From assembly GCF_014282005.1 (NCBI RefSeq), contig NZ_JACFTD010000004.1:124001-188000 (forward strand): a stretch of 64,000 nucleotides of DNA, read 5' to 3'. A program made the translations under genes and the position numbers. Shown in pieces: positions 38,251-47,929 of this stretch. Each line of letters opens with the position of its first letter. The first letter of the stretch is position 1. Source of the stretch: Sporosarcina sp. BP05. GTDB taxonomy: Bacteria > Bacillota > Bacilli > Bacillales_A > Planococcaceae. A model generated the notes under the pieces. It did not search any database. It saw only the letters and a list, made by a program, of their open reading frames with translations, and was not told the DNA's origin.

Positions 38251-39678
38251 TCACATATGGATTGCTTTGCCATCGACAGCTAAAGCGGCCTCGCCCATTA
38301 CTTCAGAGAGCGATGGATGTGGATGAATCGTGCTTGCTACTTCCCATGGCGTCGCATCAAGAACCATCGCAAGTCCTGCTTCTGAGATTAAATCGGTCAC
38401 GTGTGCACCTATCATATGAACGCCTAGAATATCGTCTGTCTTTTTATCAGCAATGATTTTGACAAAACCATCCGAATTACCATTGACAAGTGCTTTTCCG
38501 ATTGCCATAAACGGGAATTTCCCAACTTTGACGTCAAAGCCCTGTTCTTTCGCTTGTTTCTCCGTAATGCCGACGCTTGATGCTTCAGGACTAGAATAAA
38601 TACAGCGCGATATTTTTGTATAATCAATCGCTTCGTTTTTCAGGCCTGCAATATGTTCAACAGCCGCAATTCCTTCGTGAGAAGCAACATGCGCCAGTTG
38701 CAGCCCACCAATAACATCACCAATTGCATAGATATGATGTTCTTTTGTTTGGAATGTTGGTCGTGTTTTAATAAATCCATTGACGACTTCAATTTCCGTA
38801 TTATCAAGGCCAATTCCTTCGACATTAGCTTGACGACCGACAGAAACAAGCATTTTTTCAGCTGTGAACACCGTCGTTTCACCATTCATTTCCGCAGAAA
38901 TTGTAACAGATCCTTCTACTTTAACAAGCGTTTCAGGGAGTACTTTCGCACTTGTCGCAAAAGTGATTCCTTTTTTCGTCAACAACTTTTTCATTTCTTT
39001 CGAGATGTCATCGTCCTCAGTCGGAATGATTCGGTCTGCATATTCAAGAACCGTGACTTCCACACCGAAATCATTGAGCATAGAAGCCCATTCAATACCG
39101 ATGACACCGCCACCAACGATAATAATCGACTTAGGTAGTGCTTCCATAGAAAGCGCTCCATCGGAAGACATAACTTGATTTTCATCAATTTCTAAACCAG
39201 GTAATGTACGTGGTCTAGATCCTGTAGCGATAATCAGGTTTTTTAGGATGAGCATTTCATTTTCGTCACCGTTATTCATTTCCACTGAAATCGTACCGGG
39301 CATTGGTGAGAAAATTGACGGCCCAAGCATTCTGCCAAGTCCATCAAATACGTCGATTTTCCCTTTTTTCATTAATGCTGTCACGCCAGCATGCAGCTGT
39401 TTAACAATACCGTCTTTCCGTGCTTGTACACGGCTGAAATCCAGTAATACGTCTTTAGCATTAACACCAAAATCTGCTGCCTGATTTTTTGCCATATCAA
39501 ATACTTCAGCACTTTTTAATAATGCTTTACTCGGGATACACCCTTTGTGCAAGCATGTGCCACCTAGTTTCCCTTTTTCAACAAGTGCCGTTTTCAGTCC
39601 CAATTGAGCAGCGCGAATAGCAGCGACATAGCCACCCGTTCCGCCCCCTAAAATAACTACATCATATTCCCTCGCCAT
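38251..39678 (-). CDS. lpdV: Dihydrolipoamide dehydrogenase (E3) of the branched-chain complex
   Basis: Flavoprotein that reoxidises the lipoamide of BkdB with NAD. 475 residues: FAD site GGGTGGYVAAIRAAQLG, redox disulfide GGTCLHKGCIPSK, NAD site GGGVIGIEWASML, C-terminal HPHPSLSEV with the catalytic His-Glu pair. Position inside the bkd operon marks it as the dedicated E3. Confidence 0.96.
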   Translation of the reverse strand: MAREYDVVILGGGTGGYVAAIRAAQLGLKTALVEKGKLGGTCLHKGCIPSKALLKSAEVFDMAKNQAADFGVNAKDVLLDFSRVQARKDGIVKQLHAGVTALMKKGKIDVFDGLGRMLGPSIFSPMPGTISVEMNNGDENEMLILKNLIIATGSRPRTLPGLEIDENQVMSSDGALSMEALPKSIIIVGGGVIGIEWASMLNDFGVEVTVLEYADRIIPTEDDDISKEMKKLLTKKGITFATSAKVLPETLVKVEGSVTISAEMNGETTVFTAEKMLVSVGRQANVEGIGLDNTEIEVVNGFIKTRPTFQTKEHHIYAIGDVIGGLQLAHVASHEGIAAVEHIAGLKNEAIDYTKISRCIYSSPEASSVGITEKQAKEQGFDVKVGKFPFMAIGKALVNGNSDGFVKIIADKKTDDILGVHMIGAHVTDLISEAGLAMVLDATPWEVASTIHPHPSLSEVMGEAALAVDGKAIHM

Positions 39679-39706
39679 TATAGATGGCCTCCCTCACAAC
39701 GACCCG

Positions 39707-40789
39707 TCAAGACGGGTAGATTTTAGCTATTTCTTCACCAGTTAGAACACGGAGTGCGCCTTCTGCAAGTGCTTGTAGTTCGTCTTCTCCAGCATATACA
39801 ACGATATCCGATATCCAGTCGATTCTGGATGTAATGTCCTTCACAAATCCCTTGCCATAAGCGAGACCACCCGTAAGGATAATCGCATCTACTTGGCCGT
39901 GAAGGACAGCAGCCGCACTGCCAATTTCCTTAGCAACTTGATAGGCCATTGCCTCGTAAACTAGTTTTGCGTTTTCATCGCCATCTTCAATTCGTTGTTC
40001 CACGCGAACTGCGTCGTTCGTCCCGAGATAACCAACGAGACCGCCTTGACCGACAAGTTTTTTCATTACTTCGTGACGGAAGTACTCACCGGAAAAACAT
40101 AGTTCGACGAGTTCCCCTGCAGGAACAGTTCCCGCACGTTCAGGGCTGAATGGCCCATCTCCGTGAAGTCCATTGTTTACATCAATTACTTTGCCGAATT
40201 CGTGCACACCGACAGTTATACCCCCGCCCATATGGGTGACAATCAACCGGAGGGTGTCGTATTTTTTACCGACTTGTTTTGCGTAGCGTCTTGCAACCGC
40301 TTTTTGGTTAAGCGCATGGAATATGGATTTTCGATTAATGGACGAAAATCCAGAAATCCTCGCGATTGGTGCAAGTTCATCGACGACGACGGGATCGACG
40401 ATGAAAGCGGGAAGGTTTAGGCTGGATGCGATTTCATGCGCAATTATGCCCCCGAGGTTCGATGCATGTTGACCTGAATAACCTGTTTTCAAGTCTTGAA
40501 TCATCGCTTCATTAACAGAATACGTACCACCTTCGATTGGGCGAAGAAGCCCGCCTCGACCGCAAATGGCAGACAATGTAGAAATGTTGATGCCTTCTTT
40601 TTCAAGTGATTGAAGAATTGCCTTTTTACGAAAACTGTATTGATCGATAATGGAAGGGTACTGTGCAATTTCTTCTGAACTATGCCTCAACGTACTTTCC
40701 ATCAGTTGACTTTCGCCTTCAAAGACACCTATTTTTGTTGATGTAGATCCTGGGTTAATAACTAGGATCCTATGGTGATTTTCATACAC
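39707..40789 (-). CDS. buk: Butyrate (branched-chain fatty acid) kinase
   Basis: Makes ATP from butyryl- or branched acyl-phosphate. 360 residues of the acetate/propionate/butyrate kinase family: [45 protein letters not shown] at 40789 is chosen for its AAGGAGGA site; the frame is open to 40807 across that site. Pairs with ptb. Confidence 0.95.
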   Translation of the reverse strand: MYENHHRILVINPGSTSTKIGVFEGESQLMESTLRHSSEEIAQYPSIIDQYSFRKKAILQSLEKEGINISTLSAICGRGGLLRPIEGGTYSVNEAMIQDLKTGYSGQHASNLGGIIAHEIASSLNLPAFIVDPVVVDELAPIARISGFSSINRKSIFHALNQKAVARRYAKQVGKKYDTLRLIVTHMGGGITVGVHEFGKVIDVNNGLHGDGPFSPERAGTVPAGELVELCFSGEYFRHEVMKKLVGQGGLVGYLGTNDAVRVEQRIEDGDENAKLVYEAMAYQVAKEIGSAAAVLHGQVDAIILTGGLAYGKGFVKDITSRIDWISDIVVYAGEDELQALAEGALRVLTGEEIAKIYPS

Positions 40790-40841
40790 AATAGGTCCTC
40801 CTTCCATATCAATGCAACTTCCTTCTTTTCTAAATGTTTAG

Positions 40842-40876
40842 CTACAGCGACCAGACGTAGCAGACCGCTGTAGACT
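40842..40876. repeat. Intergenic hairpin between bcd and buk
   Basis: Palindrome with outer arms CTACAGCG/CGCTGTAG and an inner part that pairs with G-U wobbles. It lacks a T-run and lies inside the operon, so mRNA processing or stability is more likely than termination. It resembles the CTAG-rich repeat at 13388. Confidence 0.55.
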
Positions 40877-40883
40877 ATTTTTA

Positions 40884-41978
40884 TTAGCGTCTTGAAAGTA
40901 CGCTTTTTTCGTTTTGTAAGAATGTACTTCTTGTATTCGCAACACGTGCAATGCGCTCTTCCGCCATGCGGTCAGCTGCAACATACGTTGGAATATTATC
41001 GCGTTTTGAGATTGCGAAAATTTTCCCAATTACATCATAGATACCTTCGACACGTTTAAGTGCACGTTCACGGTTATAACCATCAAGCTCATCTGCAACG
41101 TTGATAACACCACCTGAGTTGATAACGTAATCAGGTGCATAAACAATTCCCATTTCGTGAATTAAATCGCCGTGACGTGGTTCTTTCAATTGATTGTTAG
41201 CAGATCCTGCAATAACTTTTGCTTTCAATTGTGGAATCGTCTCATCATTAATAATTGCACCTAGTGCACATGGTGCGAATATGTCTGCTTCTTGTGAGTA
41301 GATTTCATTGATGCCAACTGCAGTTGCGCCGAATGCATCAACTGCACGTTGAACAGCTTCTTCGTTGATATCCGTTATGATTAGTTTTGCACCTTCTTCA
41401 TGCAAGTACTCACAAAGTGCATAAGCAACATTTCCGACACCTTGTACTGCTACTGTTTTACCTGCTAGCGAGTCGTCGCCAAATGCTTCTTTTGCTGCAG
41501 CTTTCATGCCGTAGTAAATGCCATAAGCAGTAACAGGCGAAGGATTACCAGATGAACCTGATCCAGCAGAAGTACCTGTCACATAATCTGTTTCAAGATT
41601 GATTAAGTCCATATCCGCCTCAGTTGTTCCTACATCTTCTGCAGTGATATAACGACCGTTCAAACCTTCAATATAACGACCGAAAGCACGGAACATTTCA
41701 TCGTTTTTGTCTGTTTTTGGATTTCCTATAATAACTGTTTTTCCGCCACCAAGATTCAATCCAGCAGCCGCGTTTTTGTAGGTCATACCGCGCGCAAGGC
41801 GTAGTGCGTCTTCAATTGCTTCTTCTTCACTTGCATACGTCCACATACGTGTTCCGCCTAGTGCCGGTCCGAGTGTCGTATCATGAATAGCGATGATTGC
41901 TTTTAGTCCTGATGCTTTATCCTGACAAATAACGAGTTGTTCATAATCCTGATGTTCCATATATTTAAAAATTTCCAT
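40884..41978 (-). CDS. bcd: Leucine dehydrogenase
   Basis: NAD-dependent deamination of Leu, Val and Ile. 364 residues, with [19 protein letters not shown], the catalytic lysine in [11 protein letters not shown], the NAD fold [17 protein letters not shown] and [18 protein letters not shown]. Closely follows the Bacillus sequence I remember ([15 protein letters not shown]). Between ptb and buk as in B. subtilis. Confidence 0.97.
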   Translation of the reverse strand: MEIFKYMEHQDYEQLVICQDKASGLKAIIAIHDTTLGPALGGTRMWTYASEEEAIEDALRLARGMTYKNAAAGLNLGGGKTVIIGNPKTDKNDEMFRAFGRYIEGLNGRYITAEDVGTTEADMDLINLETDYVTGTSAGSGSSGNPSPVTAYGIYYGMKAAAKEAFGDDSLAGKTVAVQGVGNVAYALCEYLHEEGAKLIITDINEEAVQRAVDAFGATAVGINEIYSQEADIFAPCALGAIINDETIPQLKAKVIAGSANNQLKEPRHGDLIHEMGIVYAPDYVINSGGVINVADELDGYNRERALKRVEGIYDVIGKIFAISKRDNIPTYVAADRMAEERIARVANTRSTFLQNEKSVLSRR

Positions 41979-42017
41979 TGTAAATTCCTCCTAAGGGTAT
42001 CGTTCATTTTTATTGTT

Positions 42018-42923
42018 TTATTTTATCGAAAGAATTGCTAGTGCTAGTGAATACAGCTTACTTTCGGCACTATCCGCCCTTGATGTAAGAACGATTGGTG
42101 CTTTGGCGCCCTGGATAATCGCACCGACTTTCGCGTTGGCGAAGTACATTAGTGATTTGTAGAGAATATTGCCTGCCTCGATATTCGGAACGACAAGAAT
42201 ATCAGCTTTACCAGCTGTTTCCCCCGTAATCCCTTTTTGCGTTGCAGCCTTCACTGATACCGCATTATCAAGTGCAAGTGGCCCATCAATGATGCAACCG
42301 GTGATTTGACCGCGTCGATTCATGACAACTAATGAGGCGGCGTCTGTCGTTGGTGTCATCGCCGGATTCACTGTTTCGACAGCAGCTAGTGGAGCGACGA
42401 TTGGTATAGAGACACCACACGCATGCGCAGTAGCAACTGCATTACGAATGATTTGCGCTTTTGCTTCTAGGTCAGGTGCGATGTTCATTGCAGCATCTGT
42501 TACGAAAAGTAAACGGTTATAACCGGCAACTTCAAACGCCGCGACATGCGACAGTATTTTCCCCGTCCGCAAACCGTACTCGCTATTCAACACAGCCTTG
42601 AGGATGGTTGACGTTGCTAAGTTCCCTTTCATCAGCACATGTGCATGTCCACTTGAAACCGCTTTCACCGAGAGCGTCGCTGCTTGATTATCATCTTCAG
42701 CGTGATGAATGCTGATTTTTTCATTATCCAGTAACCACGGATAATTTGCTTGGATCAACTCGCCGATATGCCTTTCATCAGCGAAAAGCATGAATGAAGC
42801 AATGCCTTTTTCACTAGCAATACTAATCGCTTCAAGTACTTCTCGATCTGCGGCTGATGCGACAGCAACAACGGGACCTATCCTCGATGCCGCCTGACTG
42901 ATAAGTGAGTCGAGTGTAATCAT
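42018..42923 (-). CDS. ptb: Phosphate butyryltransferase
   Basis: Swaps CoA for phosphate on butyryl- and branched acyl-CoA, making the substrate of buk. 301 residues of the Pta/Ptb family (HVLMKGNLATSTILKAVL, VTDAAMNIAPDLEAKAQI). The ATG at 42923 has AGGAGGAG at good spacing. First gene of the catabolic operon, only 28 bases after bkdR. Confidence 0.92.
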   Translation of the reverse strand: MITLDSLISQAASRIGPVVAVASAADREVLEAISIASEKGIASFMLFADERHIGELIQANYPWLLDNEKISIHHAEDDNQAATLSVKAVSSGHAHVLMKGNLATSTILKAVLNSEYGLRTGKILSHVAAFEVAGYNRLLFVTDAAMNIAPDLEAKAQIIRNAVATAHACGVSIPIVAPLAAVETVNPAMTPTTDAASLVVMNRRGQITGCIIDGPLALDNAVSVKAATQKGITGETAGKADILVVPNIEAGNILYKSLMYFANAKVGAIIQGAKAPIVLTSRADSAESKLYSLALAILSIK

Positions 42924-42951
42924 TGTCTCTCCTCCTGTGACTACATGTCGA

Positions 42952-44994
42952 TCAAATAAGACTGAATTTCTCCAGTTTATAATAAAGTGATCGCAGTGAA
43001 ATACCAAGCCTATTGGCGGTTAATGATTTGTTGCCATTATTTTCACGGAGGGCCGTTTCAAGAATGGTTTTTTCGTATTCATCCATAATCGAAGTAAGAG
43101 TGCTTTTTTCCGGAAGAATCTGTTCCTCTTCCGTATTTTCCCTAGATGACAGAGATTTAACCACGTCTTTTAAATCGATAACGGCATCTCCCGACTCCAT
43201 ATAAATCATGGCGCGACTAAGTACGTTTTCGAGTTCTCGTACATTTCCTGGCCAATCATATTGCCCTAGCCGCTCCTGTGCTTCATCAGTAACCTTCTCA
43301 ATATTCATCCCAAACTCCTGATTCAATTTCACTAGCAGGTGTCCAATAATGGATGGAATATCTTTTTTGCGAGACCGTAGCGGTGCAATTTGAATAGAGA
43401 GTCGGTTTAACACATAATAGAGTTCTTCAATAAATGTTCCCTCATGCATTGCCTTTTCTAAATTTTTCGTAGACGCTGCAATTATACGGACCGACAAATG
43501 AACGGGATAAGTCCCCCCATTTTTGAAGATTGTTCCGCTTTTTAAATAGTTAAGCAGTCTCGCTTGAACTACAAGTGGTAAATCAACCACTTCATCAAGG
43601 AATAGCGTGCCCTTTTCAGATGCTTGGAAAAGTCCTGGCGTGCTATCATTCCCATTTTGAGAAACTCCCGATTCTTGTCCGAATAACTCCGCTTCCAATT
43701 TAGATGGATGAATTGCCGAACAATTCACACGGATAAACTTATTGAACCGCCGGTCGGAGCTACTATGAATGGCATGTGCAAACAATTCTTTTCCTGTTCC
43801 CGCTTCTCCTCGAAGAAGGATTGCGATGTCGGACTTGGCAGCTAGCTTTGCCTGCTCTATTGAAATTTCAATATCAGACGAACCGCCAAAGATATCATCG
43901 AATGTATAAGTAGATTCAAGTTCCCTAATAATTGTCCGTGCCTGGTCAAGTTCTTTCATCAAGTTGCGCATTTCAGTGATGTCATGAATGACACCAACAC
44001 TTCCTTTCACTTGATGATCAACAATGATTGGTGCCACATTGACAATTACTTCTCGGTTATTTTCGCCGATACGCATATTGACACCACGAACCGGCTTTCT
44101 CGACTTGAGTACCCTCATATGGATACTTTCACCTTCGATAATATCTGCATTTGCAGGCTTGCCGATTATTTCATCTTCCGTAAGACCCGTAATCCTCGTG
44201 TAAGCAGGATTGACGAGGATCCCATTTCCATTATCGTCAACGACAGAAATGGCATCGTCACTCGAATGAATGATTGCTTCCAGCATAGTTTTCACTTTTT
44301 TCAGATCTGTGATTTCCTCTGCTAGCGCAACTACTTCCGTAATATCTTTAAATACCGCGAAAGCACCAACTTTTTTCCCGGCGGAATCGAAGAGTGGATA
44401 GCGGGAAGTAACTATTTTCAAGCCATTGCCAAGAATCTGTTCCTCATTCAGTTCCGCCTTACCTGAATTGAATACCCTTGGGAGCTCTGTCGTTGGAATT
44501 ACGTCCGTAATCATCCGGCCAACAGCCTCTTCAATCGGGAAACCAATCATCTTAGAGGCACTTTTATTGAAGAAATCAACAGTTCCTTCCTCGTCGATTC
44601 CAACCATACCTTCTTCAATTGAATCAAAGATCATTCGCTGCTTATACATTTCTGTATGAATGCGCTTAATATATGTATCGTTCTCCTCAAGCAGCCTTAC
44701 AAGGAGGTTTGCGACAGAACCAGGTATAAGTACGGTATGGGCAGGCCTCGCTTTTAATAGCGCCGAGAATACAGACTTGTCACCGGTTACATCGAAAATG
44801 ATATCCAAATCGTCGGTCAGGTAATTCGTCCAATTCATTCCATATGCGATACCCTGTTTTTTTGCACGAATTATTCCCGGTGCATGTTCATCAGTATCAA
44901 TGATTGCGTTTACATTCATGAATTCTAAATTTTGGAGAAGGTCCAGTATTATCGATCCGCCTGTCCCCGCCCCGACAATGAGAACGTTTTGCAA
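42952..44994 (-). CDS. bkdR: BkdR-type AAA+ regulator with altered sigma-54 contact residues
   Basis: 680 residues. N-terminal Rossmann-like domain (VGAGTGGS, residues 7-14), two PAS domains (about 118-225 and 240-345), AAA+ domain (about 365-600) and a Fis-type HTH (about 650-675, TANRLGISLRSLYYKL). Walker A is GEAGTGKE (396-403) and Walker B GTLFLDEV (462-469). The GAFTGA loop is missing: residues 438-450 read FGQESGVSQNGND. The segment normally FREDLYYRLN reads FIEELYYVLN (521-530), so both arginine fingers are gone. By position it should control ptb-bcd-buk-lpdV-bkd, perhaps not through sigma-54. TTG start at 44994 with AAGGAG about 11 bases upstream. Confidence 0.88.
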   Translation of the reverse strand: MQNVLIVGAGTGGSIILDLLQNLEFMNVNAIIDTDEHAPGIIRAKKQGIAYGMNWTNYLTDDLDIIFDVTGDKSVFSALLKARPAHTVLIPGSVANLLVRLLEENDTYIKRIHTEMYKQRMIFDSIEEGMVGIDEEGTVDFFNKSASKMIGFPIEEAVGRMITDVIPTTELPRVFNSGKAELNEEQILGNGLKIVTSRYPLFDSAGKKVGAFAVFKDITEVVALAEEITDLKKVKTMLEAIIHSSDDAISVVDDNGNGILVNPAYTRITGLTEDEIIGKPANADIIEGESIHMRVLKSRKPVRGVNMRIGENNREVIVNVAPIIVDHQVKGSVGVIHDITEMRNLMKELDQARTIIRELESTYTFDDIFGGSSDIEISIEQAKLAAKSDIAILLRGEAGTGKELFAHAIHSSSDRRFNKFIRVNCSAIHPSKLEAELFGQESGVSQNGNDSTPGLFQASEKGTLFLDEVVDLPLVVQARLLNYLKSGTIFKNGGTYPVHLSVRIIAASTKNLEKAMHEGTFIEELYYVLNRLSIQIAPLRSRKKDIPSIIGHLLVKLNQEFGMNIEKVTDEAQERLGQYDWPGNVRELENVLSRAMIYMESGDAVIDLKDVVKSLSSRENTEEEQILPEKSTLTSIMDEYEKTILETALRENNGNKSLTANRLGISLRSLYYKLEKFSLI

Positions 44995-45046
44995 GGATGT
45001 TCATTCTCCTTTTTTGAACCATGCAATCTATTGCAATTACAATTTC

Positions 45047-45096
45047 ATCATACATGAAAGCGCTGTTCTTGACAATCAAATTTGAGTAGGTAAAAT
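45047..45096. promoter_or_regulatory. Overlapping divergent promoters of bkdR and the DUF2627 gene
   Basis: Plus: TTGACA at 45069-45074, 16-base spacer, TAAAAT at 45091-45096. Minus: TTGTCA (45075-45070), 17-base spacer, TATGAT (45052-45047). The two -35 boxes share bases, so only one polymerase can bind. TGAAAGCGCT, a half-good cre core, lies in the minus spacer. Confidence 0.7.
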
Positions 45097-45121
45097 TAGA
45101 TTCGGTAAGGAGTTGTTGTAT

Positions 45122-45358
45122 ATGGCACGTCTAGCAGCATTTATGGTCTTGCTAATCCCCGGACTTTTTGCGGCCGGCGGTATAAAATTAATGCGAGATT
45201 CGATATTTGGCGTATTATTTAACCCATTTCCGTTCATTTGGCTTCAATTCGTTGTAGGCTTTTTACTGTTTGCGGGAGGCCTGTGGTTTTTCGCAGGATT
45301 TTTATTACGCCGCGACCGACGAAAAGGACGCGTACAAGAACGGTTTAAACAACAGTAA
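45122..45358 (+). CDS. DUF2627 family membrane protein
   Basis: 78 residues with two membrane helices (about 3-22 and 35-62) and a basic tail (RRDRRKGRVQERFKQQ). Function unknown; the family sits next to bkdR in several Bacillus genomes. The ATG at 45122 is preferred to TTG at 45113 because AAGGAG (45107-45112) is nine bases before it. A strong promoter lies directly upstream. Confidence 0.82.
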   Translation: MARLAAFMVLLIPGLFAAGGIKLMRDSIFGVLFNPFPFIWLQFVVGFLLFAGGLWFFAGFLLRRDRRKGRVQERFKQQ

Positions 45359-45420
45359 CAGCGTAAGCTTTACTGTTGTCATAGCTATGAGCAAGCGCCT
45401 ACAATCTATTTGGAAGACTA

Positions 45421-45461
45421 GCAAAAGGACCAAGACATGTTCATCGTCTTGGTCCTTTTGC
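45421..45461. terminator. Bidirectional terminator between DUF2627 gene and gdpD
   Basis: Perfect 16-bp stem GCAAAAGGACCAAGAC/GTCTTGGTCCTTTTGC with a nine-base loop. It lies between convergent genes and abuts the gdpD stop. Confidence 0.92.
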
Positions 45462-46169
45462 TTATTGACTGAATCGATCTGGGTAGTCCGTTATCCAACC
45501 GTCTATATAAGGGGGCGGATTAAGAGTGATTGGTTCTGTTCCAGTCATTCCATAAACCCGAATCTTTTTCCCAGATTGAAGAAGTTTCGTCAAAAAGGGC
45601 TCTTTTAACAATCGTTTGTGAAAATGGAATCCATCTGCACATGAATACTGATTAAGATTAGTCCAATCCACGCTCTTCTTTCCGACGAGAAAGGCTGTTT
45701 CCATTCGCTCGCTTTCCTTCTTGACCACTTCAAGCAAGCGATAATCAAATGAGGATATGTGAACATTCTCCATCACAGAAATAATATCAACAATCATTTT
45801 GATCAATTCGGGTCGATCCGAAACAGTTTCTTTCAATTCAACATTGAGTGCTAAATTGTTCTTTTCGCAAAATGACACCGCTTCTATCAACGTCGGAATA
45901 CAGTGCCCACAGAATAAACGTCTGTATCTTCTCCCCACACGAATTCTTGTGAGTTCTGTACTTGTCATAGATGAAATCATTTTTCGAATGCCAGCAAGCC
46001 TTAAGAGCCCTGGGTCATGGATGACGAACGGCACTCCATCTTCTGTCAATTGCACATCTAATTCGATGCCGCCAGCACCTTGATCGACGGCCTTCTCAAA
46101 TGCTTTCATTGTATTTTCAAAGCGGATACCTGATGAGCCCCGATGTGCAAAAACGGTCGGATTAGACAT
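45462..46169 (-). CDS. Glycerophosphodiester phosphodiesterase
   Basis: Hydrolyses glycerophosphodiesters to sn-glycerol-3-phosphate and an alcohol. 235 residues, no signal peptide, so cytosolic. GDPD signature: AHRGSSGIRFENTMKAF, then IELDVQLTEDGVPFVIHD with the metal ligands; ALNVELKE and the final GWITDYPD are in place. The start overlaps the upstream gene by eight bases. YqiK of B. subtilis sits in the same position relative to bkdR. Confidence 0.9.
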   Translation of the reverse strand: MSNPTVFAHRGSSGIRFENTMKAFEKAVDQGAGGIELDVQLTEDGVPFVIHDPGLLRLAGIRKMISSMTSTELTRIRVGRRYRRLFCGHCIPTLIEAVSFCEKNNLALNVELKETVSDRPELIKMIVDIISVMENVHISSFDYRLLEVVKKESERMETAFLVGKKSVDWTNLNQYSCADGFHFHKRLLKEPFLTKLLQSGKKIRVYGMTGTEPITLNPPPYIDGWITDYPDRFSQ

Positions 46170-47724
46170 TCAAAACACCATCAACGATTTCAAAAATGCC
46201 TTTTGTCCCACTATGAAGTGTAGACGACTTGGATCCAATTTGAATGATCGTACCCGGATACGCTTCTTTCGTCACTTCGATTTGAGCGGGAACTGCTTGC
46301 TTAATTTTACGCAGCCCAAGTTGAATTTCTTTGTCAAGTTCAACTATAGCATCTCTGTTCGATTCAATCGTTTCCAGCATTTTTTCATATGCTTCAGCTT
46401 GTGGCCCCTTCATAAGACTTCCACTATTCCTAAATGGGAGAGCATGTTGCTCAAGCTTTTCGATGATTCCTTGGCGTTCTTTCATACTTTTAGCCATTTC
46501 TTGAACTTCCATATACATTACTTCCTTGTCAATCCCCTTCACACTAAGGATTGTCTTTCGTTCGTGACTATTACCTGCAAATGCACATTCAATTTTATAA
46601 AGTGCCTTAATTTCTCCGCCAATAATTTTACCTTTATTTTTATCGATAAATACAGATTCCGCAATAACTTCTGCGCCGAGTAAATATAAGCCTACATGTA
46701 CTTCTTTCCCGTACAGTTTGCAATTATTCGCGTGTTTAACAAAAATATTTCCTTGCGCTTCGACAATCGTCAATCCACCACCGAAAATCCCACCTTTAAT
46801 GTAGATGTCTCCCTCAGATGACTGAATTTCCTTCGCATTTGTGATACCTTCATTTCCTTCTACAGAAATATCCCCAGTCGCATTTACCGAGTATCCTGCA
46901 AGTACTGTTCCGTATATAGCAACTGATCCGTCAAATTTAATCGAGCCCGTTTCAGGTCCGACATTACCGCTGATAATTAATTGCTTCCTTACACTAATGA
47001 GACCATCAATGCTTTCCAAAGCCCCTCCGTGTGACGCCTTTAGCACTACTTTATCCGCTTCTTGTTCGTCAGCCACTGACTTCGTGTCAAAGTAAATCTT
47101 CGCATCATCCCCACGCTGTGCTGCAAGATCGTTACCTAAAACATCCTTACCGTCGATGCCTTCTTGTGGCGATGTTTTCTCACCAAGCCAATCGCCTTGC
47201 TTGATAGGCGTAACGAAATTCATTTCAAAATAATTAGCAGAACCGTCTTCACGAATCATCGGTCTTCTTTCTGGTATTTCTATATATGACACGACCGCAT
47301 CTTCACCTTTTTGCGGCTTTCTTCCTATAGCCGCGATAATCGTTTCACCCGGTTTAAACGGCTCATCTAGCAAAGTTGTTCTGCCGTAAATCACCCCCGT
47401 ATCATCAAGCACTTTTTCAGCCTGATTTAGGATTGATTGTTTATTTTCTTCAAATTCCTTGGTTGACACATTTATGTAAAGTTGAGCGGTCATTTTATCA
47501 GCAGCAATAGCAACTTCTATAGTTGGAATCCAATTGCCTATTATATGTTCTGCTTCTACTTCTGTAAGCGCTTTCCTTAAAACCGGGAATGAAATTATTT
47601 TTAAACGCGGATGTTCACGCGTTATTGCATCGAACGATTTAAGTGGAAAACCATTCTTCTTGGTGCGCAATATCACTTTTTCCTCTTTTACTAAAAGATC
47701 GAAAAACTCATTTTGAACTAACAC
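46162..47724 (-). CDS. FapA-family (DUF342) polymer-fold protein
   Basis: 520 residues of the FapA/DUF342 family, predicted beta-helix followed by a coiled coil at about 405-480. Function in Bacillales is not settled; the family includes Vibrio FapA linked to flagellar assembly. Recognisable parts are IKQGDWLGEKTSPQEG, the repeating turns around VAIYGTVLAGYSVNATGDISV (first half), EGNEGITNAKEIQ and GKIIGGEIKAL. GTG start at 47724 with AAAGGATG upstream. Cotranscribed with gdpD. Confidence 0.8.
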   Translation of the reverse strand: MLVQNEFFDLLVKEEKVILRTKKNGFPLKSFDAITREHPRLKIISFPVLRKALTEVEAEHIIGNWIPTIEVAIAADKMTAQLYINVSTKEFEENKQSILNQAEKVLDDTGVIYGRTTLLDEPFKPGETIIAAIGRKPQKGEDAVVSYIEIPERRPMIREDGSANYFEMNFVTPIKQGDWLGEKTSPQEGIDGKDVLGNDLAAQRGDDAKIYFDTKSVADEQEADKVVLKASHGGALESIDGLISVRKQLIISGNVGPETGSIKFDGSVAIYGTVLAGYSVNATGDISVEGNEGITNAKEIQSSEGDIYIKGGIFGGGLTIVEAQGNIFVKHANNCKLYGKEVHVGLYLLGAEVIAESVFIDKNKGKIIGGEIKALYKIECAFAGNSHERKTILSVKGIDKEVMYMEVQEMAKSMKERQGIIEKLEQHALPFRNSGSLMKGPQAEAYEKMLETIESNRDAIVELDKEIQLGLRKIKQAVPAQIEVTKEAYPGTIIQIGSKSSTLHSGTKGIFEIVDGVLNV

Positions 47725-47800
47725 TGACGCTTCATCCTTTCTCTCTTACCCATTATAGAGCGTTCTCAGCCAATTTGTCAGATTAATTAACTTTCAGTTT

Positions 47801-47840
47801 AAAAAAGCCTACCACACGAAAATAGATTCGGAGAGTAGGC
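47801..47840 (-). terminator. Terminator beyond the spo0A 3'-end duplicate
   Basis: Minus-strand stem GCCTAC/GTAGGC with weaker inner pairing and TTTTTT. It lies 30 bases beyond the duplicate spo0A end, so it may be the ancestral spo0A terminator. Confidence 0.7.
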
Positions 47841-47868
47841 GTAGCTATTATCGTAACTAGATATTTTT

Positions 47869-47929
47869 CAATCAGCTCGCCATCTGCTCTAGACGAATTT
47901 TATCCGCGATCATTGCGATGAATTCTGAA
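47869..47929. repeat. att-like duplicate of the spo0A 3' end (distal copy)
   Basis: 61 bases matching 48955-49015 at 55 positions. Five of the six differences are silent in the Spo0A frame and one changes His to Gln, the pattern expected of an orthologous gene end rather than random decay. See the partner repeat. Confidence 0.85.

Noticed and set aside
42924..43060. Sigma-54 promoter for ptb
   Set aside because: The best candidate (TTGG...TGC near 43010) has nine rather than ten bases between GG and GC. It lies inside bkdR and does not fit the -24/-12 rule.
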